Shown piece after piece: positions 1 through 7,773 of a stretch of DNA of 49,524 bases; the first letter of the stretch is position 1; each line of letters opens with the position of its first letter. The notes under the pieces were generated by a model. The model ran no database searches, was not told where the DNA came from, and worked only from the letters and a program-made list of their open reading frames with translations. The position numbers and the translations under genes were made by a program. This stretch comes from Pseudomonas sp. TH31 (GTDB taxonomy: Bacteria > Pseudomonadota > Gammaproteobacteria > Pseudomonadales > Pseudomonadaceae), in NCBI RefSeq assembly GCF_016650815.1, contig NZ_JAEKEZ010000002.1:1-49524 (forward strand), read 5' to 3'.

Positions 1-25
1 TCTCTGCCGATCATGGTTACAAAGC

Positions 26-114
26 GTGCTAGTCAAATCCGATACAATCGGTGGTCAGAACGAATGCATATGACTGGTTAGGTCGAATGCAAACGGGTGG
101 TCAAGTGGAGTGCA
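26..114. repeat. Iteron-like direct repeats upstream of KfrA-like gene
   Basis: Three related 20-bp units end at positions 68, 91 and 114, an exact 23-bp period. Their pattern is roughly GGTGGTCAGGTCGAATGCA. A more degenerate fourth unit ends near 46. The units run into the start of a KfrA-type gene. Known KfrA proteins are DNA-binding autoregulators, so binding-site repeats are plausible. Function is inferred. Confidence 0.5.
39..51. promoter_or_regulatory. Interrupted palindrome CCGAT-N3-ATCGG, left copy
   Basis: A perfect dyad, CCGATacaATCGG, lies in front of the broken KfrA-like gene. The same dyad with a different spacer occurs at 773-785 just past its end. It may be an operator for the encoded DNA-binding protein or a boundary repeat of the unit. 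Confidence 0.4.
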
Positions 115-742
115 ATTTCGCAATTAACAAGGCACTGGTCAAAGAGGCCTGCACGGCTTTGCTCCAACGCGGGCGTAAACCGACTATCGATGCGGTACGC
201 ATCGAACTCGGCAACACCGGTTCGAAGACCACCATTGCCCGCTACCCCAAGGAGTTGCAGCAGACAGCGACAGTGTTTCGCTCAGCCCACAAGAACGTCT
301 CCGCGTTCCGCTGCTGGCGGTGGTGAATCAAGTTGGTCGACGAGTTGGCCCAGGAGGCCGAAGAGACACTGGCGCGCGCGAGCAATTTGACCAAGAGCGC
401 GCCGTGTTGCGCACAGCGCTGTCGCGCCAGAGCAACGAGCAGGAACCGTGAAAGATTCAAGTCAGCGACCTGAGTGACGAACTCGCACAGGCACGAACAC
501 AAAAGGAGTCGCTTCGCACGCAATTGACGAGCGAGCAGCAGTTGACGGCGACGCTGCAGGCCAAAGTACAGGAGCTACTCCCGCAACTGGCCGAAAAGCA
601 GAGCCAGTTGCAAACCCTGAGCGAGACCAGCGCCCATGCCCGTGAATCCCTGCTGCATTTTCGCGACGCTGGCAAGGAGCAACGCCACACCCTGGAGCAG
701 GAAGCTCAGCAGGTCGAGCAGCAGCTTAGAGCAGTTCTCTGA
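87..742 (+). pseudogene. KfrA-like DNA-binding coiled-coil protein, degraded
   Basis: The N-terminal part matches the KfrA_N type of plasmid/island DNA-binding proteins: INKALV, RKPTIDAVRIELGNTGSKTTIARY, then KELQQ. It closely resembles the second copy at 3202-3621. After about residue 60 the frame breaks near 265-310. Coding resumes in shifted frames as an Ala/Gln/Glu-rich coiled coil (VDELAQEAEETLARAS, then LTATLQAKVQELLPQLAEKQ) and stops at 742. Several disruptions are needed to explain this, unlike the single-base breaks elsewhere, so it is probably a real pseudogene. The start is uncertain: the ATG at 87 is in frame, but the usual MARGGINKAL beginning is not preserved. Confidence 0.7.
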
Positions 743-772
743 CAGTCTTCACTGTGGGAATGCTGGTAAATT

Positions 773-785
773 CCGATGCGATCGG
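773..785. promoter_or_regulatory. Interrupted palindrome CCGAT-N3-ATCGG, right copy
   Basis: CCGATgcgATCGG matches the dyad at 39-51. The surrounding bases (AAAT before, GGTGG after) are also similar, making a direct repeat of about 20 bp that flanks the KfrA-like remnant. Confidence 0.4.
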
Positions 786-926
786 TGGGGGGCTCGGTGG
801 CTGCATTTCGTACCTGGCGCGCTGCTTAGGCTGTGCGTAGAGCTTTAGGTTTAAGTAAACAATTATTGTCCTTGCGGCTGTTTTATACGTTTAGTGGAAA
901 GATTCCTTTCCCTAACAGCGTCCACC

Positions 927-941
927 TCGCCATACCCTCAT
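927..941 (-). pseudogene. Start of a RES-domain toxin, truncated after about five codons
   Basis: The antitoxin stop overlaps an ATG (TGATGA). The new frame reads Met-Arg-Val-Trp-Arg, the usual beginning of RES toxins that follow ParS/Xre antitoxins. It then loses similarity and stops four codons later. No other RES coding sequence is visible on either strand in the following 900 bases. The toxin seems to have been removed by a deletion or junction right after its fifth codon. Confidence 0.55.
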
Positions 942-1417
942 CAGACTGGACCTCCCCACTCAAGGGCCTGAAGGACACGGCGAACTTGTTTGGCCCCTAT
1001 ATTAGTTTCGCAGAGCATGATCGGTGCAGTCCCTCCGAGCGCTTTATTCGGTGTCGACATCCAATGTGCGGCAGTCACTTGTGTCTCTAATATCTCCTCG
1101 GCCAAGTGACTGACCACAGCAATTCTGTCCAAACGTTCGGAGGCCACAGGATCAAGGTTTTTGTGCGCACGCCGCCGTCGTTCAAGTGTGGAAATTGATG
1201 CATTGAGCAACGTTTCCAGGTGACGGTCTTGAAGGTCGAAGGCCAAACGAAAAGCATGGATGAGGTCAGCGGGAAACCCTACTTTTATTTGGTGCAGCCG
1301 CTCCGAATCCGTCAGCGACTCTTGATTGGAACTGAATCGCCAAAAGGCCGCGATGCCCTCCTCTCGGGCCACCTCTTGCTTTTTTCCCGGACGTCGAGAC
1401 GCAGTTGAAGTACCCAT
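941..1417 (-). CDS. MbcA/ParS/Xre-type antitoxin, orphan
   Basis: 158 aa. The C-terminal 45 residues carry the toxin-binding signature of the ParS/Xre family: AAHWMSTPNKALGGTAPIML, then GAKQVRRVLQALEWG. The middle holds the family's helical DNA-binding region (LLNASISTLERRRR). In this family the protein neutralises a RES-domain NAD-degrading toxin encoded immediately downstream and represses the operon. Here the toxin is reduced to a stub, so the antitoxin is orphaned. The ATG at 1417 is chosen because GGAGG lies 8 bases upstream; an upstream GTG at 1432 overlaps that site. Confidence 0.8.
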   Translation of the reverse strand: MGTSTASRRPGKKQEVAREEGIAAFWRFSSNQESLTDSERLHQIKVGFPADLIHAFRLAFDLQDRHLETLLNASISTLERRRRAHKNLDPVASERLDRIAVVSHLAEEILETQVTAAHWMSTPNKALGGTAPIMLCETNIGAKQVRRVLQALEWGGPV

Positions 1418-1606
1418 CCGGACGCCCTCCACATTAATTTCCCGACAACTGAAAGATGGGCTAACGCCTGCCTAACCGGAACGGCTATCGAGTGCTGGTG
1501 CAACTCCATAGCGCACAAGGTCGATAAGCAGACGGAGCCATTTCCCCTATGCGTATCAATGGCTCAGGATCAATAGCTTTGGACCGATGATGAGTAGCCA
1601 CTGCGG

Positions 1607-1813
1607 TCAATCGATACTCGCGCTCAGGAAGGGCTCGGTCAGTCGGTCGACTCTTCGCTCTTCGAGCGGCCCTGCCCGCAGGATCTCGTTTGCATTGGGA
1701 TAATGCCGTAACAGCTGGCGGGCCTGACGTCGAATTGATGCTGAAAGCGTGGGATCTTGCGCCAGCTCGACCAGAAGGTCTCGCGTCTGAATGAGTGCGT
1801 TGGGCATTGTCAT
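1607..1813 (-). CDS. BPSL0761-family small protein
   Basis: 68 aa, beginning MTMPNALIQTRDLLVEL. It contains the family pattern of an N-terminal helix followed by IRRQARQLLRHYPNANEIL. The start at 1813 has an excellent ribosome site, GAGGAGGACATC before ATG. Function is unknown; such proteins are common in accessory regions of Pseudomonas and Burkholderia. It sits alone between the antitoxin and integrase remnants. Confidence 0.65.
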   Translation of the reverse strand: MTMPNALIQTRDLLVELAQDPTLSASIRRQARQLLRHYPNANEILRAGPLEERRVDRLTEPFLSASID

Positions 1814-2028
1814 GATGTCCTCCTCGCACGAACCGTGCACCGTCCGGCCGCTCTGCGCTTGATGGCGTCCGACGAAGTTTTTTTGCACTGTAAATCACCT
1901 TAAGCCTACACCTAAACCAAGACGCCACATTGAGTCTATCGCCGGGATCGGCGCGGGCTTTTCGTGAATCCCCCCCTCTCCTCCTCGGCGTACAGCCAAT
2001 CGAGCCTCTGAGTGCAAAAAAATCCATG

Positions 2029-2057
2029 GGGTTTGAGAACCCTGCATTCTCAAACCC
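2029..2057 (-). terminator. Perfect 11-bp stem-loop downstream of integrase
   Basis: GGGTTTGAGAA and TTCTCAAACCC form a perfect 11-bp stem with a 7-base loop. Reading leftward, in the integrase direction, a run of T follows six bases after the stem. It could terminate the recombinase transcript. Its position at the integrase 3' side also allows an attachment-site role. Confidence 0.4.
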
Positions 2058-2147
2058 GTTAAACCACTCACCGCAATCGCCAATCAGTCACGTTGTACAG
2101 CTGTAATAACGTAGGCCGTAACTCAGTACGAAATCGTCGCCACGCAG

Positions 2148-3070
2148 TCATTTTGACTCAGCCGGATCACGCCGCCAGTCGCCGAATGGTGCATCCGCCT
2201 CCACGTAGCGCATGGCGCTGTGCACATCCGCCAACCGACATACTCCATCAGGGCTTTCGGGCACCATTGATTGCGCGTGGCCCAAGTGGCAAAGCCGCGG
2301 CGCAGCGAGTGGCCGCTATAGCGATCCCCGGCGACACCACTACGGGTCAACGCCCGACGCAACACCCGCGCCACGCTGTAAGGGTGCAGCGCCTCAGCGG
2401 AGAGATACCCCCAGCGATGGATGCCACAAAACACCGGCCCCTGCTGCAATTGGCTGGGGCTCAACCACTCCTCGTACGCCTGTACCGGGCACAGTCGTTT
2501 TAGCGCCGGCACACTGACGGTGCGGCCCTGATGCTCACGGTCGGATTTGCTGCTGGAGAGAAACAGGCTCAAGCCTTCACCCGGCACCAACTGGTTGGTT
2601 TCAATGCGTAGACAACACAAATCGTCACTGTGAAAGGCGCGCCAAAAGCCCAGCAACAGCAAGGCCCGATCGCGGCCGGCACGCAGGCGTACGGCCAGGT
2701 TGGACGATGCCTCCTCCAACTGCAGGGCCGTCACACACTGCTCCAATTCCCTTAGCTGCAACGGTTCGGCCTGACGCACTGGCCGCGGGTGCAAGGCTTG
2801 AATGCCGCGCAACACGTCCCGCACTTGCGGGGCCTTGGTGGGATCGACAAAACCGTGGTTCAGATGCCAGCGTGCCAGGGCCGCCAGATTGCCGCGCAAG
2901 GTATTGATGGACAGGTCAGCGTGCTCGGCCAGGTAACGCACGATACTTTCGCTGGAGGCGGGCAAAAAACCGCCCCAGCTCACTTCGTAATGCGCCAAAG
3001 CTTGCTGGTAACGCCGAACTGTACTTTCCCGGCGCGCCGCTTGCAGGTAACGCTCTGCGGCTGTGCTCAT
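2148..3070 (-). pseudogene. Tyrosine recombinase/integrase, frameshifted before the catalytic Tyr
   Basis: Restored product of 307 aa, a phage-integrase-type tyrosine recombinase. The SAM-like N-terminal core-binding domain is visible (STVRRYQQALAHYE). The catalytic domain follows, with Arg in RAGRDRALLLLGFWRAF and the box II motif HSLRR. One base is missing near 2228 (GGATGTG where GGGATGTG is expected). The frame then leaves the conserved GWRDVHSAMRYVEADAPFG segment, losing the nucleophilic Tyr. With one base restored the protein ends PAES-Lys-stop at 2148. The start at 3070 is preceded by TAGGAGGGC. It is divergent from the KfrA-like gene at 3202. The break may be a sequencing error, as in many genes here. 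Confidence 0.8.
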
Positions 3071-3201
3071 ACCCTGCCCTCCTACACAGCGGAGTTCACC
3101 CACCACAACGCTAACCGTCCTGATGGCGGCGAGAGCTCAGGCAAGTCAATCAGCATGCGCCATACTGCATAACATCCGGGAATCCCACAGGAGCTCCTGA
3201 C

Positions 3202-3621
3202 ATGGCCCGCGGCGGTATCAACAAAGCTCTGGTGCACGCCGCGCGTGACGCCCTGCTGGCCCGCGGGCTGCATCCCAGCATTGACCTGGTACGGGTCGAG
3301 CTGGGCAATACAGGTTCGAAGAGCACGATCCAGCGCTACCTGAAAGAACTCAACGGAGCCGCCAACCAGGCACCGCTTCCGACCGTCAGTGAGGAAATGC
3401 TCACACTGGTAACGAGTCTAGCCGAGCGGTTGACTCAGCAGGCGCAAGAGGCAGTGGCTGAAGAACGTATGCAACTCGATCGGCAGCAGATGACCTATCA
3501 GCAGGAGCAGGCGCAGCTACGCGAACGCCTGGATCAAGCCTTGGCAACGATCGCCGCCCAGACAAATGAATTTGCCAGTATCGACAGGACTCGCGACTTT
3601 ACTTTGAGTGGTGTGAGCTGA
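3202..3621 (+). CDS. KfrA-like DNA-binding protein, probably 3'-truncated
   Basis: 139 aa. Residues 1-50 are a KfrA_N-type DNA-binding domain: GGINKALVHAARDALLARG, then DLVRVELGNTGSKSTIQRYL. Residues 65-120 are a Gln/Glu/Ala-rich coiled coil. Relatives usually have a much longer coiled coil. Here it ends abruptly around residue 123 (NEFASI), and the remaining residues look like read-through into unrelated sequence. AGGAG lies 8 bases before ATG inside the palindrome AGGAGCTCCT. It is divergent from the integrase, with 131 bases between the two starts; the pairing suggests a linked regulatory or maintenance role. Confidence 0.7.
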   Translation: MARGGINKALVHAARDALLARGLHPSIDLVRVELGNTGSKSTIQRYLKELNGAANQAPLPTVSEEMLTLVTSLAERLTQQAQEAVAEERMQLDRQQMTYQQEQAQLRERLDQALATIAAQTNEFASIDRTRDFTLSGVS

Positions 3622-3662
3622 ATGTCAGCCCACAAGGCCTGACCGCCCTCCCCGACTGGCGC

Positions 3663-4256
3663 ATGGTTAAGCAGCCGCAATCGGCGATAGCCGATGGAAA
3701 CTTCATCCAGCCAGCCCCGATGGATAAAGATGCCGCGTGGCTGTTCGGCTGTGAAACCGAATACGCCAACAGTTGGCTGCGCGTCCAGAGCCCACGCCTG
3801 CACGGGCGTTTGTTGACGGCGTCTGGTTGCGCGATCAGCGATCTCGCGCCTTCGATGATCTGGTCCGAGGATGCCCGTTATCTTGCTTTGACTCGGCTCC
3901 ACACCGACGTCGACGATGACCACAGAGGTCGCATGGCATGGCGGATCTTGCTGTTGGATGTTCAGGAGCGAACCTTGAGGTATTCACCCCAATGGCTGCG
4001 CAATCGACCGCAGTTTCAAAGTTTTAATGCCGAGGTGTTGAAGGTGCGTCTGTTTCTGCGCGACTGGGAAGCCGAGGACGAAAGAGACCGCGGCTCAGTC
4101 GAGGTGATGAAGTTGAGCGAGCTGCTGGCACTCCCCGCCGAAGACCTGCGCCCGAGCGCCGGACTCTGGCTGGCGAAAGATCAACTGGATAATGCCCCGG
4201 CGTGGCAAGCATTGGATACATCAGCGTTGAGTCACTACCAAAGGGCGACAGCTTAA
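3663..4256 (+). CDS. Hypothetical protein, probably 5'-truncated
   Basis: 197 aa from the first ATG. I do not recognise the family. The same frame stays open upstream to 3570 and looks like real protein there (RLYFEWCELNVSPQGLTALP), overlapping the KfrA-like end. So the ATG at 3663 is probably internal and the gene lost its beginning at the junction with the KfrA-like gene. The protein is acidic and Trp-rich (WLFGCETEYANSWLRVQSP, MIWSEDARYLALTRL), with no signal peptide or membrane segment. No ribosome site is visible before 3663. It may be a chimeric-junction remnant. Confidence 0.45.
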   Translation: MVKQPQSAIADGNFIQPAPMDKDAAWLFGCETEYANSWLRVQSPRLHGRLLTASGCAISDLAPSMIWSEDARYLALTRLHTDVDDDHRGRMAWRILLLDVQERTLRYSPQWLRNRPQFQSFNAEVLKVRLFLRDWEAEDERDRGSVEVMKLSELLALPAEDLRPSAGLWLAKDQLDNAPAWQALDTSALSHYQRATA

Positions 4257-4405
4257 TTTTCAAAAAATGGATCTGCCCCCCTTTTTTACTCTTTGGTATT
4301 GCTAGATCGACGGGGGAATGCTTAGGCGTTGACCTTTGTGACACGGCATTTTCTACTTTAACATTCTTATACGGCGATACAGTTTCGCTCTCATTCAGGA
4401 AGATC

Positions 4406-4891
4406 ATGGACATTCGATTCACGGAAGAAAAAGACTGGATGCTGTTGAAACACGTCCGCCTCGCGGCGCTGCTGGACGCGCCGACAGCGTTTGGTGTGAG
4501 TTACCAAACCGCCGCCGATTACACCGACGAACAATGGAAAGAACGCGCCTCGTCAGTCACTGGAACGCAGTTCTGGTTGGCCCTCAAGGAAGCCAAACCG
4601 ATAGGCATGATCGGTGCCGCGGTCAGTCAAGCCGATCGCTATAACTTGATCGGAATGTGGGTTGAACCTGCCGAGCAGGGCTCTGGCGTGGCCACTCAGC
4701 TGGTTGAGGCCGTTAAGTCGCGCGCGATTGAAAAAGGCCACGCTCATGTTTTTCTGGACGTAGCTCCAGACAATGCCAGAGCCTCGAGCTTCTATCTAAG
4801 GCAGGGGTTTTCCTTCATCGATGAATGGGAACCGTTAGCCAGTCACCCGCATATCAGGGTTCAGACAATGCTTTGGTCTGTACGGAGCTGA
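4406..4891 (+). CDS. GNAT-family N-acetyltransferase
   Basis: 161 aa, a cytoplasmic GNAT fold. Motif A, which binds the acetyl-CoA pyrophosphate, is EQGSGVATQLVEAVKSRA. It is followed by the beta5/alpha4 part FLDVAPDNARASSFYLRQGF and by the usual GF near the C-terminus. Substrate unknown. The ATG at 4406 is preceded by AGGA and fits the family's first strand (MDIRFTEEKDWMLLKHVRLA). The longer open frame upstream is not supported. Confidence 0.85.
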   Translation: MDIRFTEEKDWMLLKHVRLAALLDAPTAFGVSYQTAADYTDEQWKERASSVTGTQFWLALKEAKPIGMIGAAVSQADRYNLIGMWVEPAEQGSGVATQLVEAVKSRAIEKGHAHVFLDVAPDNARASSFYLRQGFSFIDEWEPLASHPHIRVQTMLWSVRS

Positions 4892-5015
4892 GAAACAAAC
4901 GAGTCTGTGTGCTGTACGCACCAAAGCGCGAGAAGTTGGTGGAGCTTTGCACACCAATAAAATGAACCCTGCCCGCCACCGCCCGCCTAACGCAATGACT
5001 AACAGGAGGTGGCTA

Positions 5016-5234
5016 ATGCAAATCGAAACGATCTGGATCGTACTCGCCGCAGTGCTTTTGCTGGTTGAACTGTGGGCAATCAACAGGGTGGTCAAAAGCA
5101 CGGGAAAAGTGGACAACAAAGGCGTGTGGATCGTGGTGATCGTGTTCGTGCCGTTGATTGGGCTCATCCTGTGGGCCTTCGCCGGACCGAAACACGTGGA
5201 GCACGACCCGCATTCACCGCAGGCCAGGCAATAA
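5016..5234 (+). CDS. PLDc_N-domain small membrane protein
   Basis: 72 aa with two membrane helices: residues about 5-24 (ETIWIVLAAVLLLVELWAI) and about 37-57 (GVWIVVIVFVPLIGLILWAF). A short His/Pro-rich tail follows. This is the layout of stand-alone PLDc_N (cardiolipin-synthase N-terminal) proteins, a widespread inner-membrane family without proven function. The start has a near-consensus site, ACAGGAGGTGGCTA before ATG. A rho-independent terminator follows, so it is probably a single-gene unit. Confidence 0.8.
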   Translation: MQIETIWIVLAAVLLLVELWAINRVVKSTGKVDNKGVWIVVIVFVPLIGLILWAFAGPKHVEHDPHSPQARQ

Positions 5235-5274
5235 CCCGATACCGATCTGAGCACTGTGAAAATTCAAAGGAACA

Positions 5275-5299
5275 AAGCCCCGGTGATTCGGGGCTTTTT
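5275..5299 (+). terminator. Rho-independent terminator
   Basis: AGCCCCG and CGGGGCT pair around GTGATT, followed by TTTTTT. It lies 41 bases after the PLDc_N gene. Confidence 0.85.
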
Positions 5300-5343
5300 T
5301 ATTTCTACCTGACTCGCCAAGCGATCCGCCATCCCCCAATCGG

Positions 5344-5379
5344 CGTAGGAGCTGCCGAAGGCTGCGATCCTTTGATCTT
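5344..5379 (+). repeat. Half copy of the 80-bp palindromic element
   Basis: Carries the left arm TAGGAGCTGCCGAAGGCTGC followed by GATCCTTTGATCTT, as in the full elements at 10660, 13355 and 16472, but without the right arm. The rest of 5300-5620 shows no gene. Confidence 0.7.
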
Positions 5380-5620
5380 CACGTCCGAAAAACGCGTAGG
5401 AAAACACCCTTTATGCTGACGAGGCTTACCGCTGTTGGGCTGCGCCCCCCGAAATCCCGCCCCCAATTTCCCAGGACATTTCGCACTGCCCGATTTATAC
5501 AACTCTTCTTCTCTTGAGGACTTACAACGTGGGTTTTGATACCCCTAAGGGGCCGTGACCAAATTCGAGTCGTAAAAACTCGCGTTACCGCGGGTTTTCA
5601 TGACCTGTTGTTTACCCCAA

Positions 5621-6091
5621 TTAAAGCAAAAGCCCTTTCACCATCGGCACACAAGCCAACTGAAGCCCCGAAGGCGAATGGTAAATGGCAGGCGCATCCC
5701 CCACAAAACCGTACCGCCGGTAAAAGTCAGCGGCGTTCAGCGTAGCGTCGAGATTGACCTCCTCCAGCCCCAAATCCCGCGCCAAACCTTCCAGGTAATT
5801 CAGGATTTTCAACCCAATGCCCTGCCCCATAAAACCCGGCAGCACAAAGATCGCACCGATTTCATTGCGCTCCAGATCAAGCATGCCTGTCGCCACCGGC
5901 GCACCTTCAATACAACCCAGATAAAAGTGCTTTTCCATCAAGCCGTCGTACCCGTCCTTGGCGGCGCCTGCTGTCCAGGCGAGCATCTGCTGCTCGGTAT
6001 AGGCGCCGATGCACTGGTGCCGTATCGCTTGCAGGCGGATGTCGAATGCCGTTTCGGCATCGCTTGACGTGGCGCGTCTGATCTCAATCAT
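5621..6091 (-). CDS. GNAT-family N-acetyltransferase
   Basis: 156 aa from the ATG at 6091, which has GGAG 6 bases upstream; an alternative ATG at 6103 overlaps that site. Motif A is LPGFMGQGIGLKILNYLEG, followed by LDATLNAADFYRRYGF, the usual acetyl-CoA-binding and C-terminal strands. Substrate unknown. It is unrelated in detail to the GNAT at 4406. It is monocistronic in appearance, with an upstream terminator at 6127-6157 isolating it. Confidence 0.85.
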   Translation of the reverse strand: MIEIRRATSSDAETAFDIRLQAIRHQCIGAYTEQQMLAWTAGAAKDGYDGLMEKHFYLGCIEGAPVATGMLDLERNEIGAIFVLPGFMGQGIGLKILNYLEGLARDLGLEEVNLDATLNAADFYRRYGFVGDAPAIYHSPSGLQLACVPMVKGLLL

Positions 6092-6126
6092 TTCATTCTC
6101 CATTAGCCATCCGTGGACGAAGAACT

Positions 6127-6157
6127 AAAAAGCCCCGTCCATTTCTGGCGGGGCTTT
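6127..6157 (-). terminator. Rho-independent terminator, leftward
   Basis: AAAGCCCCG and CGGGGCTTT pair around an 11-base loop. Reading leftward a T-run follows. It fits as the end of the small gene at 6321-6493. Confidence 0.7.
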
Positions 6158-6320
6158 GGGTACTTACGTCAAATGCTATGAACGCGTGACCTCATGGCCC
6201 GCCGGAAGCGGTCATGGAGGAACACATCATGTTCATACGGCGTGTATAGATCATGGGACGATAGTGTTTCGGACGTTCCGGCCTGTCAATCCAACAATGT
6301 GACTGTGTATCTGCGTTCAA

Positions 6321-6493
6321 TCAGCGCTTGTAACTTTCACACTCATTACGCAAGTCAGCATCGTCGATACTCCCGCAGCGACCATTGCCTGTTTTGGCTT
6401 CGCACAGTTTGCGTTGGTCACTGTCGCTGATGCTGAAACAACCGGCATGAGCGTACCCGCCAGCATCAACAACAACGCAATAATGACTCTCAT
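6321..6493 (-). pseudogene. Small secreted Cys-containing peptide, frameshifted
   Basis: The first frame gives a typical signal peptide start, MRVIIALLLMLAG. After one missing base near 6452 (ACGCT for ACGGCT), the other frame continues AHAGCFSISDSDQRKLCEAK and GNGRCGSIDDADLRNECES. Joined, this is a 57-aa exported peptide with four Cys in the mature part and a signal cleavage at AHA. I know similar short peptides in Pseudomonas without assigned function. The break is a single base in a GG pair, so it may be a sequencing error. Confidence 0.6.
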
Positions 6494-6575
6494 CACACAC
6501 TTTCATGTTTTGCCAGGAAACAGCCTGGCGCTGATTTCTCCAGGCTGATCGGGTGCACGACTACATGTTTAAAGA

Positions 6576-7124
6576 TCAGAAGTTTGCAGGGGTGTTGGCA
6601 CTGATAATCTCCGCCTCATCCGCCCCGATATTCCGAAACCGATGCGGCAGCGTCGTCGGAAAGTAATAGCCATCCCCCGCGTTCAGCACACTAATCTGCC
6701 CATCCACTGTCAACTCAACCGTCCCTCGGGTCACCAGCCCACACTCCTCACCTTCGGAGTGCACAATCGGCTCTTCCCCCGAACTCGCCCCAGGCGCGTA
6801 CTGCTCGCGCAACAAGCGCATCTGCCGGCTCGGCACCGAGGCGCCAATCAGCAACAACCGCAACCCGTGCCGGCCGAGGTCTGGCTGTTCATTGGCGCGA
6901 AACACGTACTGATGTTCACGCGGTGGTTGATCGAAGGTAAAGAAGTCCGCCAAAGACATGGGAATGCCTTCGAGCAGTTTTTTGAGGGAACTGACGGAGG
7001 GACTGACGCGATTCTGTTCGATCAGGGAGATGGTGGCATTGGTGACGCCGCTACGCCGGGCCAGCTCGCGCTGGGACATTTTGTAGCTTTCGCGTACTAA
7101 TTTGAGTCGTGAGCCCGTGTCCAT
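6576..7124 (-). CDS. puuR: HTH-cupin transcriptional regulator, PuuR type
   Basis: 182 aa. Residues 1-65 form an XRE-type helix-turn-helix (MSQRELARRSGVTNATISLI). Residues about 105-180 form a cupin barrel (HSEGEECGLVTRGTVELTV, then GDGYYFPTTLPHRFRNIG). This architecture and the position beside puuB/C/A/D match PuuR, the putrescine-responsive repressor of the puu genes. It ends before a REP array and is transcribed in the same direction as puuB, puuC and puuA. The ligand is inferred from context only. Confidence 0.85.
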   Translation of the reverse strand: MDTGSRLKLVRESYKMSQRELARRSGVTNATISLIEQNRVSPSVSSLKKLLEGIPMSLADFFTFDQPPREHQYVFRANEQPDLGRHGLRLLLIGASVPSRQMRLLREQYAPGASSGEEPIVHSEGEECGLVTRGTVELTVDGQISVLNAGDGYYFPTTLPHRFRNIGADEAEIISANTPANF

Positions 7125-7387
7125 GACAGCCTTATGTGTGAAGTACTTAAGGGGGTTATGGGGGTGGATGGCGGGCGACTTTTGGCCGCGAGGAACACCG
7201 CTTCCCTGTCCCGGAAAAGTGAAAGGCGGGTATTAAATCACGTTTGTTCGTGTTGCTCAGCAGCTTCGATGGGTGGTGGGTGAAAAAGGCTGGCGGGCCT
7301 GGTGCTGGTCGGTTTTGGTGCGTGAATTTTGCGGTGGATTTGCTTGGGATTGCGCTGTTTCAGGCGGTATCGGTGGTGGCTGATATG

Positions 7388-7770
7388 GCCTCTTCGCGAG
7401 CAAGCTTTGCTCCTACAAGGTTGGTCTTCTGGCATTGATCCGTGTGGGAGCGGGCTTGCTCGCGAAAGCGGTGGGTCATTCAGCATTGATGTTGAATGGG
7501 CTGGCCTCTTCGCGAGCAAGCTTTGCTCCTACAGGGTTGGTCTTCTGGCATTGATCCGTGTGGGAGCGGGCTTGCTCGCGAAGGCGGTGGGTCATTCAGC
7601 ATTGATGTTGAATGGGCTGGCCTCTTCGCGAGCAAGCTTTGCTCCTACAGGGTTGGTCTTCTGGCATTGATCCGTGTGGGAGCGGGCTTGCTCGCGAAGG
7701 CGGTGGGTCATTCAGCATTGATGTTGAATGGGCTGGCCTCTTCGCGAGCAAGCTTTGCTCCTACGGGGTA
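7388..7770. repeat. REP/BIME array, period 116 bp
   Basis: The unit start TCTTCGCGAG recurs at 7391, 7507, 7623 and 7739, exactly 116 bases apart. Each unit holds two oppositely oriented REP palindromes (GCGAGCAAGCTTTGCTCCTA and GTGGGAGCGGGCTTGCTCGC) joined by a constant spacer. Copies differ by only a base or two. It lies between puuR and puuB; no gene is supported in 7125-7773. Confidence 0.95.
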
Positions 7771-7773
7771 GAG

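Noticed and set aside
1485..2027. 180-codon leftward open frame
   Set aside because: Overlaps the BPSL0761-type gene in another frame, is Arg/Ser/Pro-rich, and lacks a ribosome site or recognisable domain.
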